Origin: UBA11222 sp049323435
Lineage (GTDB): Bacteria > Pseudomonadota > Alphaproteobacteria > UBA11222
DNA length: 64,000 nt
NCBI GenBank assembly: GCA_049323435.1
Contig: JBMOMX010000027.1
Coordinates: forward strand, 1-64,000
Direction: 5' to 3'
The first letter of the stretch is position 1. Each line of letters starts with the position of its first letter. The position numbers were made by a program, and so were the translations under genes. Positions 41,090 through 49,362 of this stretch are shown here, one piece after another. Below the pieces are notes generated by a model. It was not told the origin of the DNA. It ran no database searches and saw nothing but the letters and a program-made list of their open reading frames with translations.

Positions 41090-42238
41090 ATGGATTTTTC
41101 ATTGTCGTCAGAACAGCGGGCCTTTCAGGAAACTGTTAGCCGCTTTGGCGCGGAAAAACTGGCGCCCTTCTATCAGCAGCGTGAAAAGGACGGCATTGTT
41201 CCCAAAAGCCTGCGCAAGGAAATGGGCGAGCTTGGAATGCTGGGCGTTGAGCTGCCGGAAAAATTCGGCGGCATGGGGCTGGATTGCGTCACGGCCGGCA
41301 TTTCCATCGAACAGGTGGCGAAGGCCGATTTCAATGTTTCCTATGTGCCGCTGCTGACCTCGCTGATGGGCGGGATCATGAAACAGCATCCCGACGAAAG
41401 CATCGCCAGCCGCATTATCGGCGATATGTGCACGGGCGAAACGCTGGTGGCGCTGGGCCTGACGGAGCCGCGCGGCGGATCGGATGCGGCGCATCTCATT
41501 CTGAAGGCCACCAAAGACGGCAATGGCTATATTCTGAACGGCGAAAAAACCTCCATCTCGCTCGCCGATCAGTCGGACCTGGTGGTGCTGTTTGCGCGCA
41601 CCAGCGGCACAGACGCCAAGGGTGTGTCGGCGTTTCTGGTGCCGCTTGATCTGCCGGGTGTCAGCCGCACACGCTTTGATGATCTGGGTTCCGGCGCGGT
41701 CGGGCGCGGTTCAATCTTTTTCGACGATGTGAAAATCGGGGCGGATGCGCTGATCGGCAAAGAGGGTGAAGGCTTCAAGCTGGTGATGAACGGCTTTGAT
41801 TACAGCCGCGCGCTGATCGGCCTGATGTGCCTTGGGGCTGCGGCGGCATCGCTGGAGGAAACCTGGCAATATGTTACCGAGCGTCAGGCCTTTGGCAAAC
41901 CCATCGCCAAATATCAGGGCGTGACCGAACCGCTGGCCGAGGCCGAGACGCTGCTGACCGCAGCACGCCTGCTGTGCTACAAAACGCTGTGGCTGCGCGA
42001 CCATAATGAGGCGCACACCGCCGAGGCCGCGATGTGCAAATGGTGGGCGCCCAAAACCGCCTTTGATATCATCCATAATTGCATCATCATTAACGGGCAT
42101 TTCGCCTATAGCAAAGAAATGCCGCATCAGCAGCGGCTGCGTGATGTGCTGGGCCTGCAAATTGGCGACGGCACGCCGCAAATTCAGAAAATGATTATCG
42201 CGCGCGAAAAGATCGGCCGCGTCGCCGTCCCGTACTAG
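41090..42238 (+). CDS. Acyl-CoA dehydrogenase (AliB-like)
   Basis: 382 residues. Flavin-dependent alpha,beta-oxidation of an acyl-CoA. It begins MDFSLSSEQRAFQETVSRF; GLTEPRGGSDAAHL is the FAD/substrate loop, followed by NGEKTSISLADQSD, then RQAFGKPIAKYQGV and a C-terminal QIGDGTPQIQKMIIAREKIGR. Placed between BadI-like and crotonase genes, it is best read as cyclohexanecarboxyl-CoA dehydrogenase (AliB). The usual catalytic glutamate region reads CMC-type variants, which I cannot align by eye. An ordinary short-chain acyl-CoA dehydrogenase remains possible. Confidence 0.82.
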   Translation: MDFSLSSEQRAFQETVSRFGAEKLAPFYQQREKDGIVPKSLRKEMGELGMLGVELPEKFGGMGLDCVTAGISIEQVAKADFNVSYVPLLTSLMGGIMKQHPDESIASRIIGDMCTGETLVALGLTEPRGGSDAAHLILKATKDGNGYILNGEKTSISLADQSDLVVLFARTSGTDAKGVSAFLVPLDLPGVSRTRFDDLGSGAVGRGSIFFDDVKIGADALIGKEGEGFKLVMNGFDYSRALIGLMCLGAAAASLEETWQYVTERQAFGKPIAKYQGVTEPLAEAETLLTAARLLCYKTLWLRDHNEAHTAEAAMCKWWAPKTAFDIIHNCIIINGHFAYSKEMPHQQRLRDVLGLQIGDGTPQIQKMIIAREKIGRVAVPY

Positions 42239-42257
42239 CGGCATAAGGAGCAACGCC

Positions 42258-43037
42258 ATGAGTGACGAAGTGGTGCGTATCTGGACCGAAGGCCCCGTAG
42301 GGATTATGGAGCTGAACCGGCCTGCCGTGTTCAATTGCCTGGCGCTTTCTGTGATGCAGGCGCTCGATGCGGGAATGCGCAGTTTTGAAGATGGCGAACA
42401 GGTGCGCGTCGTGCTGATCCGCTCCACGGGCAAACATTTCTGCACCGGGGCCGATCTCGACGAGGTGTCTGGCAAACGCAGCGATCTTGAGGCGCTGAAG
42501 CATTTTATCAGCTATGGCCACAGCGTGCTGCGCGCAATGGAAAATTCCACCCTGCCGGTGATTGTGGCCGTGCAGGGGCTGGCGCTGGCGGGCGGGCTGG
42601 AACTGATGATGGCCGCCGACGTGGCCTTCGCCGCCCAAAGCGCGCGTCTGGGCTGCCAGCACGCACAGTTCGGCCTGATCCCCGGCTGGGGCGGCACCCA
42701 ACGGCTGCCGCGTCTGGTGGGCGAACGCCGGGCCCTTGATCTGATGTTCAGCGCGCGCTGGATCGAAGCGCATGAGGCGCAAAACTGGGGACTGGTGAAT
42801 TATGTTGTGCCCGATGCGGAACTGCACGCCAAGGCCATGGAATATTGCCAGACGCTTGCGGCGCGCAACGCCAATGGCATCGCCATGATGAAGCGGCTGA
42901 CCGTACACGGATTATCGGGCAATCTCGATCATGGCCTGGCGCTGGAGGCGGCGGAGGCCCCAGCCGCGCTGATGAGCGATAATGTCACCGAGGGCCTGAA
43001 CGCATTCCGCGAAAAGCGGCAGCCGAATTTCAAATAA
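42258..43037 (+). CDS. Enoyl-CoA hydratase/isomerase family protein (possible BadK counterpart)
   Basis: 259 residues, crotonase fold: GIMELNRPAVFN, FCTGADLDEVSG, VQGLALAGGLELMMAADV (oxyanion hole and first glutamate), GLIPGWGGTQRLPRLVG. At the second catalytic position typical hydratases have PE before the IIP loop. Here the sequence reads GCQHAQFGLIP, so the second glutamate is missing and plain hydration is uncertain. By place in the operon it would supply cyclohex-1-ene-carboxyl-CoA hydratase (BadK). AGGAG is before the start. Confidence 0.8.
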   Translation: MSDEVVRIWTEGPVGIMELNRPAVFNCLALSVMQALDAGMRSFEDGEQVRVVLIRSTGKHFCTGADLDEVSGKRSDLEALKHFISYGHSVLRAMENSTLPVIVAVQGLALAGGLELMMAADVAFAAQSARLGCQHAQFGLIPGWGGTQRLPRLVGERRALDLMFSARWIEAHEAQNWGLVNYVVPDAELHAKAMEYCQTLAARNANGIAMMKRLTVHGLSGNLDHGLALEAAEAPAALMSDNVTEGLNAFREKRQPNFK

Positions 43038-43057
43038 TAATAGACGGGAGAGCGAAC

Positions 43058-43855
43058 ATGGATCTGGAACTGGCGGGAAAATCGGTCATCGTCACCGGCG
43101 GCGCATCGAATATTGGCCGCGCCATTACTTTGGGCTTTGCACGCGAAGGCGCCAAAATTACCATCGCCGAACTGGACACCGCGCAAGGCGAAAAAGTGGC
43201 GCAGGAAGCGCTGAAGCTGGGTGCCAAGGACGTGCAGGTGATTAAAACCGATGTCACCAATATGGAACAGGTCAAGGCCATGGTGGACGCCACGGTCAGC
43301 AAGTTTGGCGGGGTTGACGCGCTGGTGAATAATGTCGGCTGGGACGATCTGAAATTTTTTATGCAGACAACCCCGGACTTCTGGCAAAAAATCATCCAGA
43401 TAAACTTTGTCGGCATGCTTAATTGCACCTATAACGTGCTGGAACACATGATCAAGGCCGGTAATGGCGGCTCCATCGTCTCGATCAGCTCCGACGCCAG
43501 CCGCCAGGGCGAACCGCGCGAGGCCGTGTACGGCGCCATGAAAGCCGGTGTTAACAGTTTTATGAAAACAATCGCCAAGGAAAATGGCCGTCACGGCATC
43601 CGCTGCAATGCGGTATGCCCGGGCGTGACCATTCCCGAGGAAAGTGATGAAGTCGGCACGAACAGCATGTGGGCAAATCCCAACGCCATGTTCACCGAGG
43701 AACAGTTCGCCGCCATCGCAAAAAGCCTGCCGCTGCGCAAACTGGGGCGTCCGAAAGACCTGGCGAACGCAGTGGTATTTCTGTCATCGAAAGCCGCAGG
43801 CCATGTCACCGGACAGGTGCTGAGCGTCAGCGGCGGCTACAGCATGATTGGATAA
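43058..43855 (+). CDS. SDR family oxidoreductase (BadH-like)
   Basis: 265 residues, classical SDR: TGGASNIGRA cofactor loop, VNNVGWDDLKFF in place of NNAG, serine in SISSDASRQ, and catalytic YGAMKAG. It resembles BadH, the 2-hydroxycyclohexanecarboxyl-CoA dehydrogenase, in the NN(A/V)GWD...F and SDA(S/A)R blocks. The step before BadI ring opening would be its job. A short insertion with EESDEVGTNSMW follows the active site. Last gene before a palindromic repeat. Confidence 0.82.
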   Translation: MDLELAGKSVIVTGGASNIGRAITLGFAREGAKITIAELDTAQGEKVAQEALKLGAKDVQVIKTDVTNMEQVKAMVDATVSKFGGVDALVNNVGWDDLKFFMQTTPDFWQKIIQINFVGMLNCTYNVLEHMIKAGNGGSIVSISSDASRQGEPREAVYGAMKAGVNSFMKTIAKENGRHGIRCNAVCPGVTIPEESDEVGTNSMWANPNAMFTEEQFAAIAKSLPLRKLGRPKDLANAVVFLSSKAAGHVTGQVLSVSGGYSMIG

Positions 43856-43892
43856 GGAATGATGATTTTGGTTTGAATCGCCCCAACCCCGG

Positions 43893-43980
43893 TGTCACCC
43901 CGGATTTATTCCGGGATCCAGGGCCACATAGAAAAGCCTGAGTGCTTGGCCCTGGACCCCGCAACAAGTGCGGGGTGACA
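43893..43980. repeat. Two-hairpin intergenic repeat, copy 2
   Basis: Same design and nearly the same sequence as 46-134: TGTCACCCCGG, a hairpin, CCAGGG, a core with AAAAGCCTGAGTG, CCTGGACCCCGCAACAAG, a second hairpin and GTGACA. It separates the BadH-like gene from the Rieske oxygenase gene and may stop transcription between them. Confidence 0.85.
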
Positions 43981-44056
43981 GGCCGAAATTGTGGAGAGGA
44001 CTAACCTAAAATCAACACGATACAGCACGTTTTAATCGCGTATAGGAGAAAACGAA

Positions 44057-45214
44057 ATGCAAAGAGCGGAACAGATCGCACTGTCGGACAGGATGCTTGC
44101 CTATAAGGATGCGGACACCCAGACGCTGGCCCCAAAACCTTTTACCAATCCTGTCAGCATTTATACGGATCGCGCGCATTTTGAACGCGAGCGGGAACTG
44201 TTTTTCAAACAGATGCCGCTGTTCATGGGGCTGTCCAGCCGCATTTCCAAACCCGGCGATTATTTCACCAATAATTTCACCGGCCAGCCGATCCTGATCA
44301 TGCGCGGCGAAAATGGCGAATTGAATGCCTTTCTCAATGTCTGCCGCCATCGCGGCACCCGCCTGATGGAAGAAGAATGCGGCAGCGGCAAGCGGCGCTT
44401 TTCCTGCCCCTATCATGGCTGGACCTATGACACCGCCGGCAGGCTGGTCAGCATTCTTCAGGAAGAAAGGTTCGGTTCGGTCGATAAGGCGGAGCTTGGC
44501 CTTACCCGCCTGCCGGTCGCGGAAAAATACGGGCTGATTTTCGTGCGTCCCGTCCCCGGCGCACCGGTGGATATTGACCGCCAGCTTGGCGGGCTTGGGC
44601 CGGAATTCGCCGCCTATGGGTTCGATAAATATGTGAACTACCGCACGGTCACGATGACCTATAATTTCAACTGGAAAATCGTGCAGGACACATTCCTTGA
44701 AACCTATCATCTGCCGGTGCTGCACCGGACCACGGTAAATCCGCTGATTGATCCGACCGTCAGCACCTTTGATCCCTATGACCTTAATCTGCGTTTCGCC
44801 ATCACCCGCCGCAAATTTGAAAAATGGCGCACGGAACCGGTGGAACAGCGCGACGTTCTGTCACAGCTCGCGATCGTTTATATGCTGTTCCCCAATATCA
44901 CCTTCATCTGGCAGGGTGACCATGCCGAAGCCTGGTGCGCCTATCCCGACAAGGACAAGATCGACAGCACCGTGATCGAATTCACCTTGTTCGCGCCGGA
45001 ACCCCCGGCCAATGACAGTGTGCGCCGCCATTGGGACAAGAATTTCGACATCGCCATCGCCACCGTGGAAAAAGAAGATTTCCCGATGAGCGAAAAGCTG
45101 AATGCGGGATTTTTCACCGGCGCGCAAAAAGAAGTGGTTTACGGGCGCAATGAACCGGCGCTGCAATATTATCATCAAACCCTGCGGCGCGCGATGCAGG
45201 GCCTCGACTATTAA
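44057..45214 (+). CDS. Rieske ring-hydroxylating oxygenase, alpha subunit
   Basis: 385 residues. The Rieske [2Fe-2S] site is C96-x-H98 with C117-x2-H120 (CRHRGT and SCPYHGWTYD). The mononuclear iron site follows in the catalytic domain: D211, H218 and H223 in QDTFLETYHLPVLH. AGGAGA precedes the start. No beta subunit, ferredoxin or reductase gene is nearby, so it would use a reductase encoded elsewhere. Next to alicyclic acyl-CoA genes and an alpha/beta hydrolase, an aromatic or cyclic substrate is likely; the exact one is open. Confidence 0.9.
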   Translation: MQRAEQIALSDRMLAYKDADTQTLAPKPFTNPVSIYTDRAHFERERELFFKQMPLFMGLSSRISKPGDYFTNNFTGQPILIMRGENGELNAFLNVCRHRGTRLMEEECGSGKRRFSCPYHGWTYDTAGRLVSILQEERFGSVDKAELGLTRLPVAEKYGLIFVRPVPGAPVDIDRQLGGLGPEFAAYGFDKYVNYRTVTMTYNFNWKIVQDTFLETYHLPVLHRTTVNPLIDPTVSTFDPYDLNLRFAITRRKFEKWRTEPVEQRDVLSQLAIVYMLFPNITFIWQGDHAEAWCAYPDKDKIDSTVIEFTLFAPEPPANDSVRRHWDKNFDIAIATVEKEDFPMSEKLNAGFFTGAQKEVVYGRNEPALQYYHQTLRRAMQGLDY

Positions 45215-45229
45215 GGCAACGGTTAGAAC

Positions 45230-46105
45230 ATGTACGGTCCAACCTCACACTCCTATATCTCGCAACGGTTACGGCTGCATTATGTGGACTGGGGCAATGA
45301 AGACGCCCCGCCCATGCTGCTGATTCATGGCGGGCGCGACCATTGCCGCAACTGGGACTGGGTGGCCGAGGCGTTCCGCCAGGATTATCACATCATCGCG
45401 CCCGATCTGCGCGGGCATGGCGACAGCCAGTGGATGATTGGCGGCGCCTATAGTCTTAATGACTATACCTATGACATTGCGCAACTGATACATCAGACTA
45501 AACTGGCGCCGCTGACCATTATCGGTCATTCACTTGGCGGCAATCTGGCGCTGCGCTATACCGGGCTCTATCCCGGTAATGTGAAAAAGGTCGTGGCCAT
45601 CGAAGGAATGGGGCCGCCGCCTTCCTTTACGCAGCAGATGGCGGATCAAAGCAATATCGAACGGGTGCAGGGCTGGATCGAAGAATTGCGCGGCGCATCA
45701 GGCCGCCTGCCGCGCCGCTATGCGACCATCGAGGAAGCCTATGAGCGCATGCAGAAGGAAAACCCAAATCTCAGCCCGGAGCGCGCCTATCATCTGACTG
45801 TGCATGGCGTGAACCAGAATGAAGACGGCACCTATAGCTGGAAATTCGACAATTATGTGCGCGTTTTCTCGCCACGCAACATAGAGGCCGAGGCGCTGGA
45901 CATGCAGAAAATGTGGCAGGCCATCACCTGCCCCACGCTGCTGTTCCGCGGCACCGAAAGCTGGGCCAGCAATCCGCTGGAAGACGGCCGCGCGGCTTTT
46001 TTCAAAAATGTCCGGGTCGAAAATATAGAGGGCGCGGGCCACTGGGTGCATCATGACAGGCTGGAGGAATTTTTGCGGCTGACCAAAGAATTTCTGAAAG
46101 ACTGA
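45230..46105 (+). CDS. Alpha/beta hydrolase
   Basis: 291 residues. HGGRDHCRNWDWVAEAF (oxyanion region), DLRGHGDS, the nucleophile elbow GHSLGGNLALR around residue 104, and a C-terminal histidine in GAGHWVHHD. The acid position near LFRGTESW is a glutamate rather than the usual aspartate. It lies 16 bp after the Rieske oxygenase gene and 6 bp before the MBL gene. Such hydrolases often cleave ring-fission products or esters in degradation clusters, which is inference here. Confidence 0.86.
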   Translation: MYGPTSHSYISQRLRLHYVDWGNEDAPPMLLIHGGRDHCRNWDWVAEAFRQDYHIIAPDLRGHGDSQWMIGGAYSLNDYTYDIAQLIHQTKLAPLTIIGHSLGGNLALRYTGLYPGNVKKVVAIEGMGPPPSFTQQMADQSNIERVQGWIEELRGASGRLPRRYATIEEAYERMQKENPNLSPERAYHLTVHGVNQNEDGTYSWKFDNYVRVFSPRNIEAEALDMQKMWQAITCPTLLFRGTESWASNPLEDGRAAFFKNVRVENIEGAGHWVHHDRLEEFLRLTKEFLKD

Positions 46106-46111
46106 GCCTTA

Positions 46112-46744
46112 ATGAAGATCGCCGTTATCCCCGTTACCCCGTTTCAGCAGAACTGCACGCTGATGCTCTGTGAACAGACCATGCAGGGCGCCGTCGTTGA
46201 TCCCGGCGGCGATATTGATAAAATTCTGGATGCTGTCAGCCAGACCGGCATGACGCTTGAGAAAATTTTTCTCACGCATGGCCATATGGATCATGCAGGC
46301 GCAACGGCTGAATTGTCCGAACGCCTGTCACTGCCCATAGAAGGGCCGCATATCGCCGATAAATTCTGGATCGACGGCATTCCCGAACAGTCGCGCCGTT
46401 TTGGCCTTGCCCCCGCCAAATCGTTCACGCCGGATCGCTGGCTCAATGATGGCGACAAGGTGCGCTTTGGCGCCATCACGCTGGATGTCTATCACTGCCC
46501 CGGCCACACACCCGGCCATGTGGTGTTTTTCGATCCGGTCTCAAAAATCGCCCAGGTCGGCGATGTGCTGTTTCAGAGATCAATCGGGCGTTCGGATTTG
46601 CCCGGCGGAGATCACGACACGCTGATCCGGTCGATCAAGCAGAAACTCTGGCCCCTCGGTTCTGATGTGGTATTCGTGCCGGGCCACGGCCCGCTATCCA
46701 CTTTCGGCGACGAACGCCGCCACAATCCCTTCGTGCGGGATTAG
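46112..46744 (+). CDS. MBL-fold metallo-hydrolase (glyoxalase II/YcbL-like)
   Basis: 210 residues. Metal ligands in THGHMDHAGA (HxHxDH), CPGHTPGHV, the GDVLF aspartate and the VPGHGP histidine. Length and order match YcbL-type type II glyoxalases, which hydrolyse thioesters such as S-lactoylglutathione. GRSDLPGGDHDTL is a strong subfamily mark. It closes the operon with the oxygenase and hydrolase, and its end overlaps the convergent hflX end by 4 bp. Confidence 0.88.
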   Translation: MKIAVIPVTPFQQNCTLMLCEQTMQGAVVDPGGDIDKILDAVSQTGMTLEKIFLTHGHMDHAGATAELSERLSLPIEGPHIADKFWIDGIPEQSRRFGLAPAKSFTPDRWLNDGDKVRFGAITLDVYHCPGHTPGHVVFFDPVSKIAQVGDVLFQRSIGRSDLPGGDHDTLIRSIKQKLWPLGSDVVFVPGHGPLSTFGDERRHNPFVRD

Positions 46745-48084
46745 ACCAGCGCATTACGCTTTCGATAGCGCGCCAGATCTTCGGGATCAATGGCCGCGCG
46801 CACATAGGCCGTGCCATCCTCGCTGTGGCGCAATTCAACAACTTCCGCATGCCGGTGCAACCAGGCCAGATTGGCGCCATCGCCGGCCTTTACGCGCAGA
46901 TCCACGACCTCGCGCCCTGCCGACAAACACGCAGCAATCGCCGTCAGCAACGCCTCACATCCCGCGCCTGTTACCGCCGAAACGGGAAAAACATTGCGGG
47001 CGCGGATCGCGGCATTGCGCACTTCTTCATGACGCTCGGGGTCCAGCAGATCAATCTTGTTCAGCACTTCTATCACCGTCTCCCGGCGCGCCTCCGAAAG
47101 ACCAAGCCCCTCCAGCACCTGCATCACATCCTGTTTTTGCGCCTGCGATTCAGGATGCGAAACGTCACGGACATGCACGATCAAATCCGCCTCCAGCACC
47201 TCTTCCAGCGTGGCGCGGAAGGACGCAATCAGATGCGTCGGCAGATCGGAAATAAATCCTACGGTATCCGAAAAAATCGTGCGCCGCCCGTCCGGCAATG
47301 CGATACCGCGCATCGTCGGGTCTAGGGTCGCAAACAGCAGATCATCGGCATAGACCTGTGCGCGCGTCAGCCGGTTGAACAATGTCGATTTTCCTGCATT
47401 GGTATATCCAACGAATGCGACAACCGGAAACGGCGTTTTTGCGCGCCCCTTGCGATGCGCCTCGCGGGTGCGGCGCACCTCGTCCAGTTCACGGGTCAGT
47501 TTGGCGATACGTTCGGAAATCAGGCGCCGGTCGGTTTCGATCTGGGTTTCGCCCGGCCCGCCCAGAAAGCCCATGCCGCCGCGCTGGCGTTCCAGATGCG
47601 TCCAGGACCGCACCAGTCTGCTGCGCTGGTAATTCAGATGCGCCAGTTCAACCTGCAAGCGCCCCTCACGGGTCTGCGCGCGTGCGCCGAAAATTTCCAG
47701 AATCAGCCCGGTCCGGTCAATCACCTTCACATCCCAGGCCTTTTCCAGATTGCGCTGCTGCACCGGCGTCAGCGCGCCGTCTACAATCACCACATCCGGC
47801 TCAAGACCGGCAATCATTCCCGCCAGTTCCGCCACCTTGCCGGAGCCGAACAGATGCGAGGGATGCGCCTTCGCTACCGGTACCGCAATTTTGAAAGATA
47901 CGGTAAGTTGAATTGCTTCCGCCAGCCTTGCCGCTTCTTCCAGGCGCGCCTCGGGGGTCCGGGCGCCCGCGCCCATCGCGCCTGTACTGGAAGATTTGAG
48001 AAAGGGATGCAGCACCATGGCCTGCCCAGCGCCGGAAGGCTTGATCTTGATCTGGGCCGCGTCTTGATTCTTGTAAATATCCAA
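46741..48084 (-). CDS. hflX: Ribosome-associated GTPase HflX
   Basis: 447 residues with a TTG start at 48084, preceded by AGGA six bases upstream and eight bases after the hfq stop. The N-terminal HflX domain has HLFGSGKVAEL and ELAHLNYQRSRLVRSWTHLE followed by the glycine-rich GGMGFLGGPGETQIE. The G domain follows with GYTNAGKSTLFN, DTVGFI and NKIDL. HflX splits stalled ribosomes under stress. Directly downstream of hfq, as in most proteobacteria. Confidence 0.95.
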   Translation of the reverse strand: MDIYKNQDAAQIKIKPSGAGQAMVLHPFLKSSSTGAMGAGARTPEARLEEAARLAEAIQLTVSFKIAVPVAKAHPSHLFGSGKVAELAGMIAGLEPDVVIVDGALTPVQQRNLEKAWDVKVIDRTGLILEIFGARAQTREGRLQVELAHLNYQRSRLVRSWTHLERQRGGMGFLGGPGETQIETDRRLISERIAKLTRELDEVRRTREAHRKGRAKTPFPVVAFVGYTNAGKSTLFNRLTRAQVYADDLLFATLDPTMRGIALPDGRRTIFSDTVGFISDLPTHLIASFRATLEEVLEADLIVHVRDVSHPESQAQKQDVMQVLEGLGLSEARRETVIEVLNKIDLLDPERHEEVRNAAIRARNVFPVSAVTGAGCEALLTAIAACLSAGREVVDLRVKAGDGANLAWLHRHAEVVELRHSEDGTAYVRAAIDPEDLARYRKRNALV

Positions 48085-48092
48085 TCAGGGTC

Positions 48093-48350
48093 CTACCGGT
48101 TAACCGTTTCTATATCCTGCGCGCCGACAAACAATTCCACCGGCACGGAAGGCATGATCGTCGAAATGGCGTGCTTATAGACAAGCTGCGACTGCGAATC
48201 GCGGCGCAGCAGAACACAAAAATTATCAAACCAGGTCACAATGCCCTGCAATTTCACGCCGTTTACGAGAAATATCGTCAGGGGCGTCTTGTTCTTGCGG
48301 ACCGCGTTCAAAAACACATCCTGCAAATTCTGGGACTTTTCAGATGACAT
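48093..48350 (-). CDS. hfq: RNA chaperone Hfq
   Basis: 85 residues from ATG 48350 (MSSEKSQNLQ), chosen because GGGGA is eight bases upstream; an ATG five codons earlier is possible. The Sm1 motif is NKTPLTIFLVNGVKLQGIVT, followed by WFDNFCVLLRR and Sm2 LVYKHAISTIMP. It pairs small RNAs with mRNAs. The C-terminal tail is short, as in other alphaproteobacteria. Confidence 0.97.
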   Translation of the reverse strand: MSSEKSQNLQDVFLNAVRKNKTPLTIFLVNGVKLQGIVTWFDNFCVLLRRDSQSQLVYKHAISTIMPSVPVELFVGAQDIETVNR

Positions 48351-48486
48351 GCGCGATGTCCCCATTATTAGTGGTGTAAATCAGTCGAAAGATATCCGGC
48401 ACAAACACTGCACTGCGCGCCCCTCCTCCGTAAGCCTATGCTACACCTATATTATGTTGCATATGCGAAAAAAGAAGGGGTTTTAT

Positions 48487-49347
48487 TTAAATAATTTCAA
48501 GTTTCACAATGTAAGCCTCTCTCAACGCAGCAGAAACCGGGCCCGGCACGCCGCCCGCTATGGGGTGTGCGTCAATTTGCGTTACCGGCATGACAAAATT
48601 CGTCGCGCTGGTCAAAAATGCCTCTTTCGCTGCCAGGGCCTGATCCAGACTGAATGGCTGTTCAAATACCCTCAGCCCCAGCTCTGCCGCAAGCATCAGC
48701 ACTACCCGGCGTGTCACCCCCGGCAATATTTCCTGCCCCAGAGGATGGGTCTGCAAGGCGCCATCCGCCCTGACAATCCAGAAACTGGATGAGGCGCATT
48801 CGGTCACCAGGCCGGCATCATTGACAAACAGCGCTTCCGAGGCGCCGGCTTCAGAAGCCTGTTGCTTGGCCAGCATGTTCGGCAGAAGCGCAACACTTTT
48901 GATATCCCGCCGTGACCATCGCTGATCTTTGACGCTGATAATCCGCACGCCTTTCAGCGCCTGCGCATGGCGTGCCGCCATATCCACCGGGCGCGCTATC
49001 AGCACAAGCGTGGGGCGTATATTGCGCGACGGAAACATGTGGTTACGCGGCGCAACCCCACGGGTGATCTGCAAATAGACCATCCCGCCCGCTAAAATGC
49101 GGTTGGCGTGCATAATTTCATCGAGCAGCGCCGAAAGAACCGCGGGCGCAACCGGCCACGCAATGCGTAGTTCCTCCAGCGAACGCGCCAGGCGCTCCAT
49201 ATGCCAGGCGCGATTGGCTATGCGCCCGGCATAGACCGGGAAAACTTCATATACGCCATCGGCAAACTGAAACCCCCGGTCCTCCACATGCACCCGCGCC
49301 TGGCTCAGCGGCACATAACGCCCATTTACATAAGCAATCCGGCTCAT
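48487..49347 (-). CDS. dat: D-amino-acid aminotransferase
   Basis: 286 residues, PLP fold type IV. RVHVEDRGFQFADGVYEV is the D-AAT signature. The Schiff-base lysine is in DIKSVALLPNMLAKQ, and the E-A-L-F / TECASSSFW block follows. It supplies D-glutamate or D-alanine for the cell wall or recycles them. It lies between trkH and hfq, a placement common in Rhodospirillales-type genomes. It is distinct from the pabC paralogue at 25145. Confidence 0.9.
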   Translation of the reverse strand: MSRIAYVNGRYVPLSQARVHVEDRGFQFADGVYEVFPVYAGRIANRAWHMERLARSLEELRIAWPVAPAVLSALLDEIMHANRILAGGMVYLQITRGVAPRNHMFPSRNIRPTLVLIARPVDMAARHAQALKGVRIISVKDQRWSRRDIKSVALLPNMLAKQQASEAGASEALFVNDAGLVTECASSSFWIVRADGALQTHPLGQEILPGVTRRVVLMLAAELGLRVFEQPFSLDQALAAKEAFLTSATNFVMPVTQIDAHPIAGGVPGPVSAALREAYIVKLEII

Positions 49348-49362
49348 CGTCTGAATATCCTG

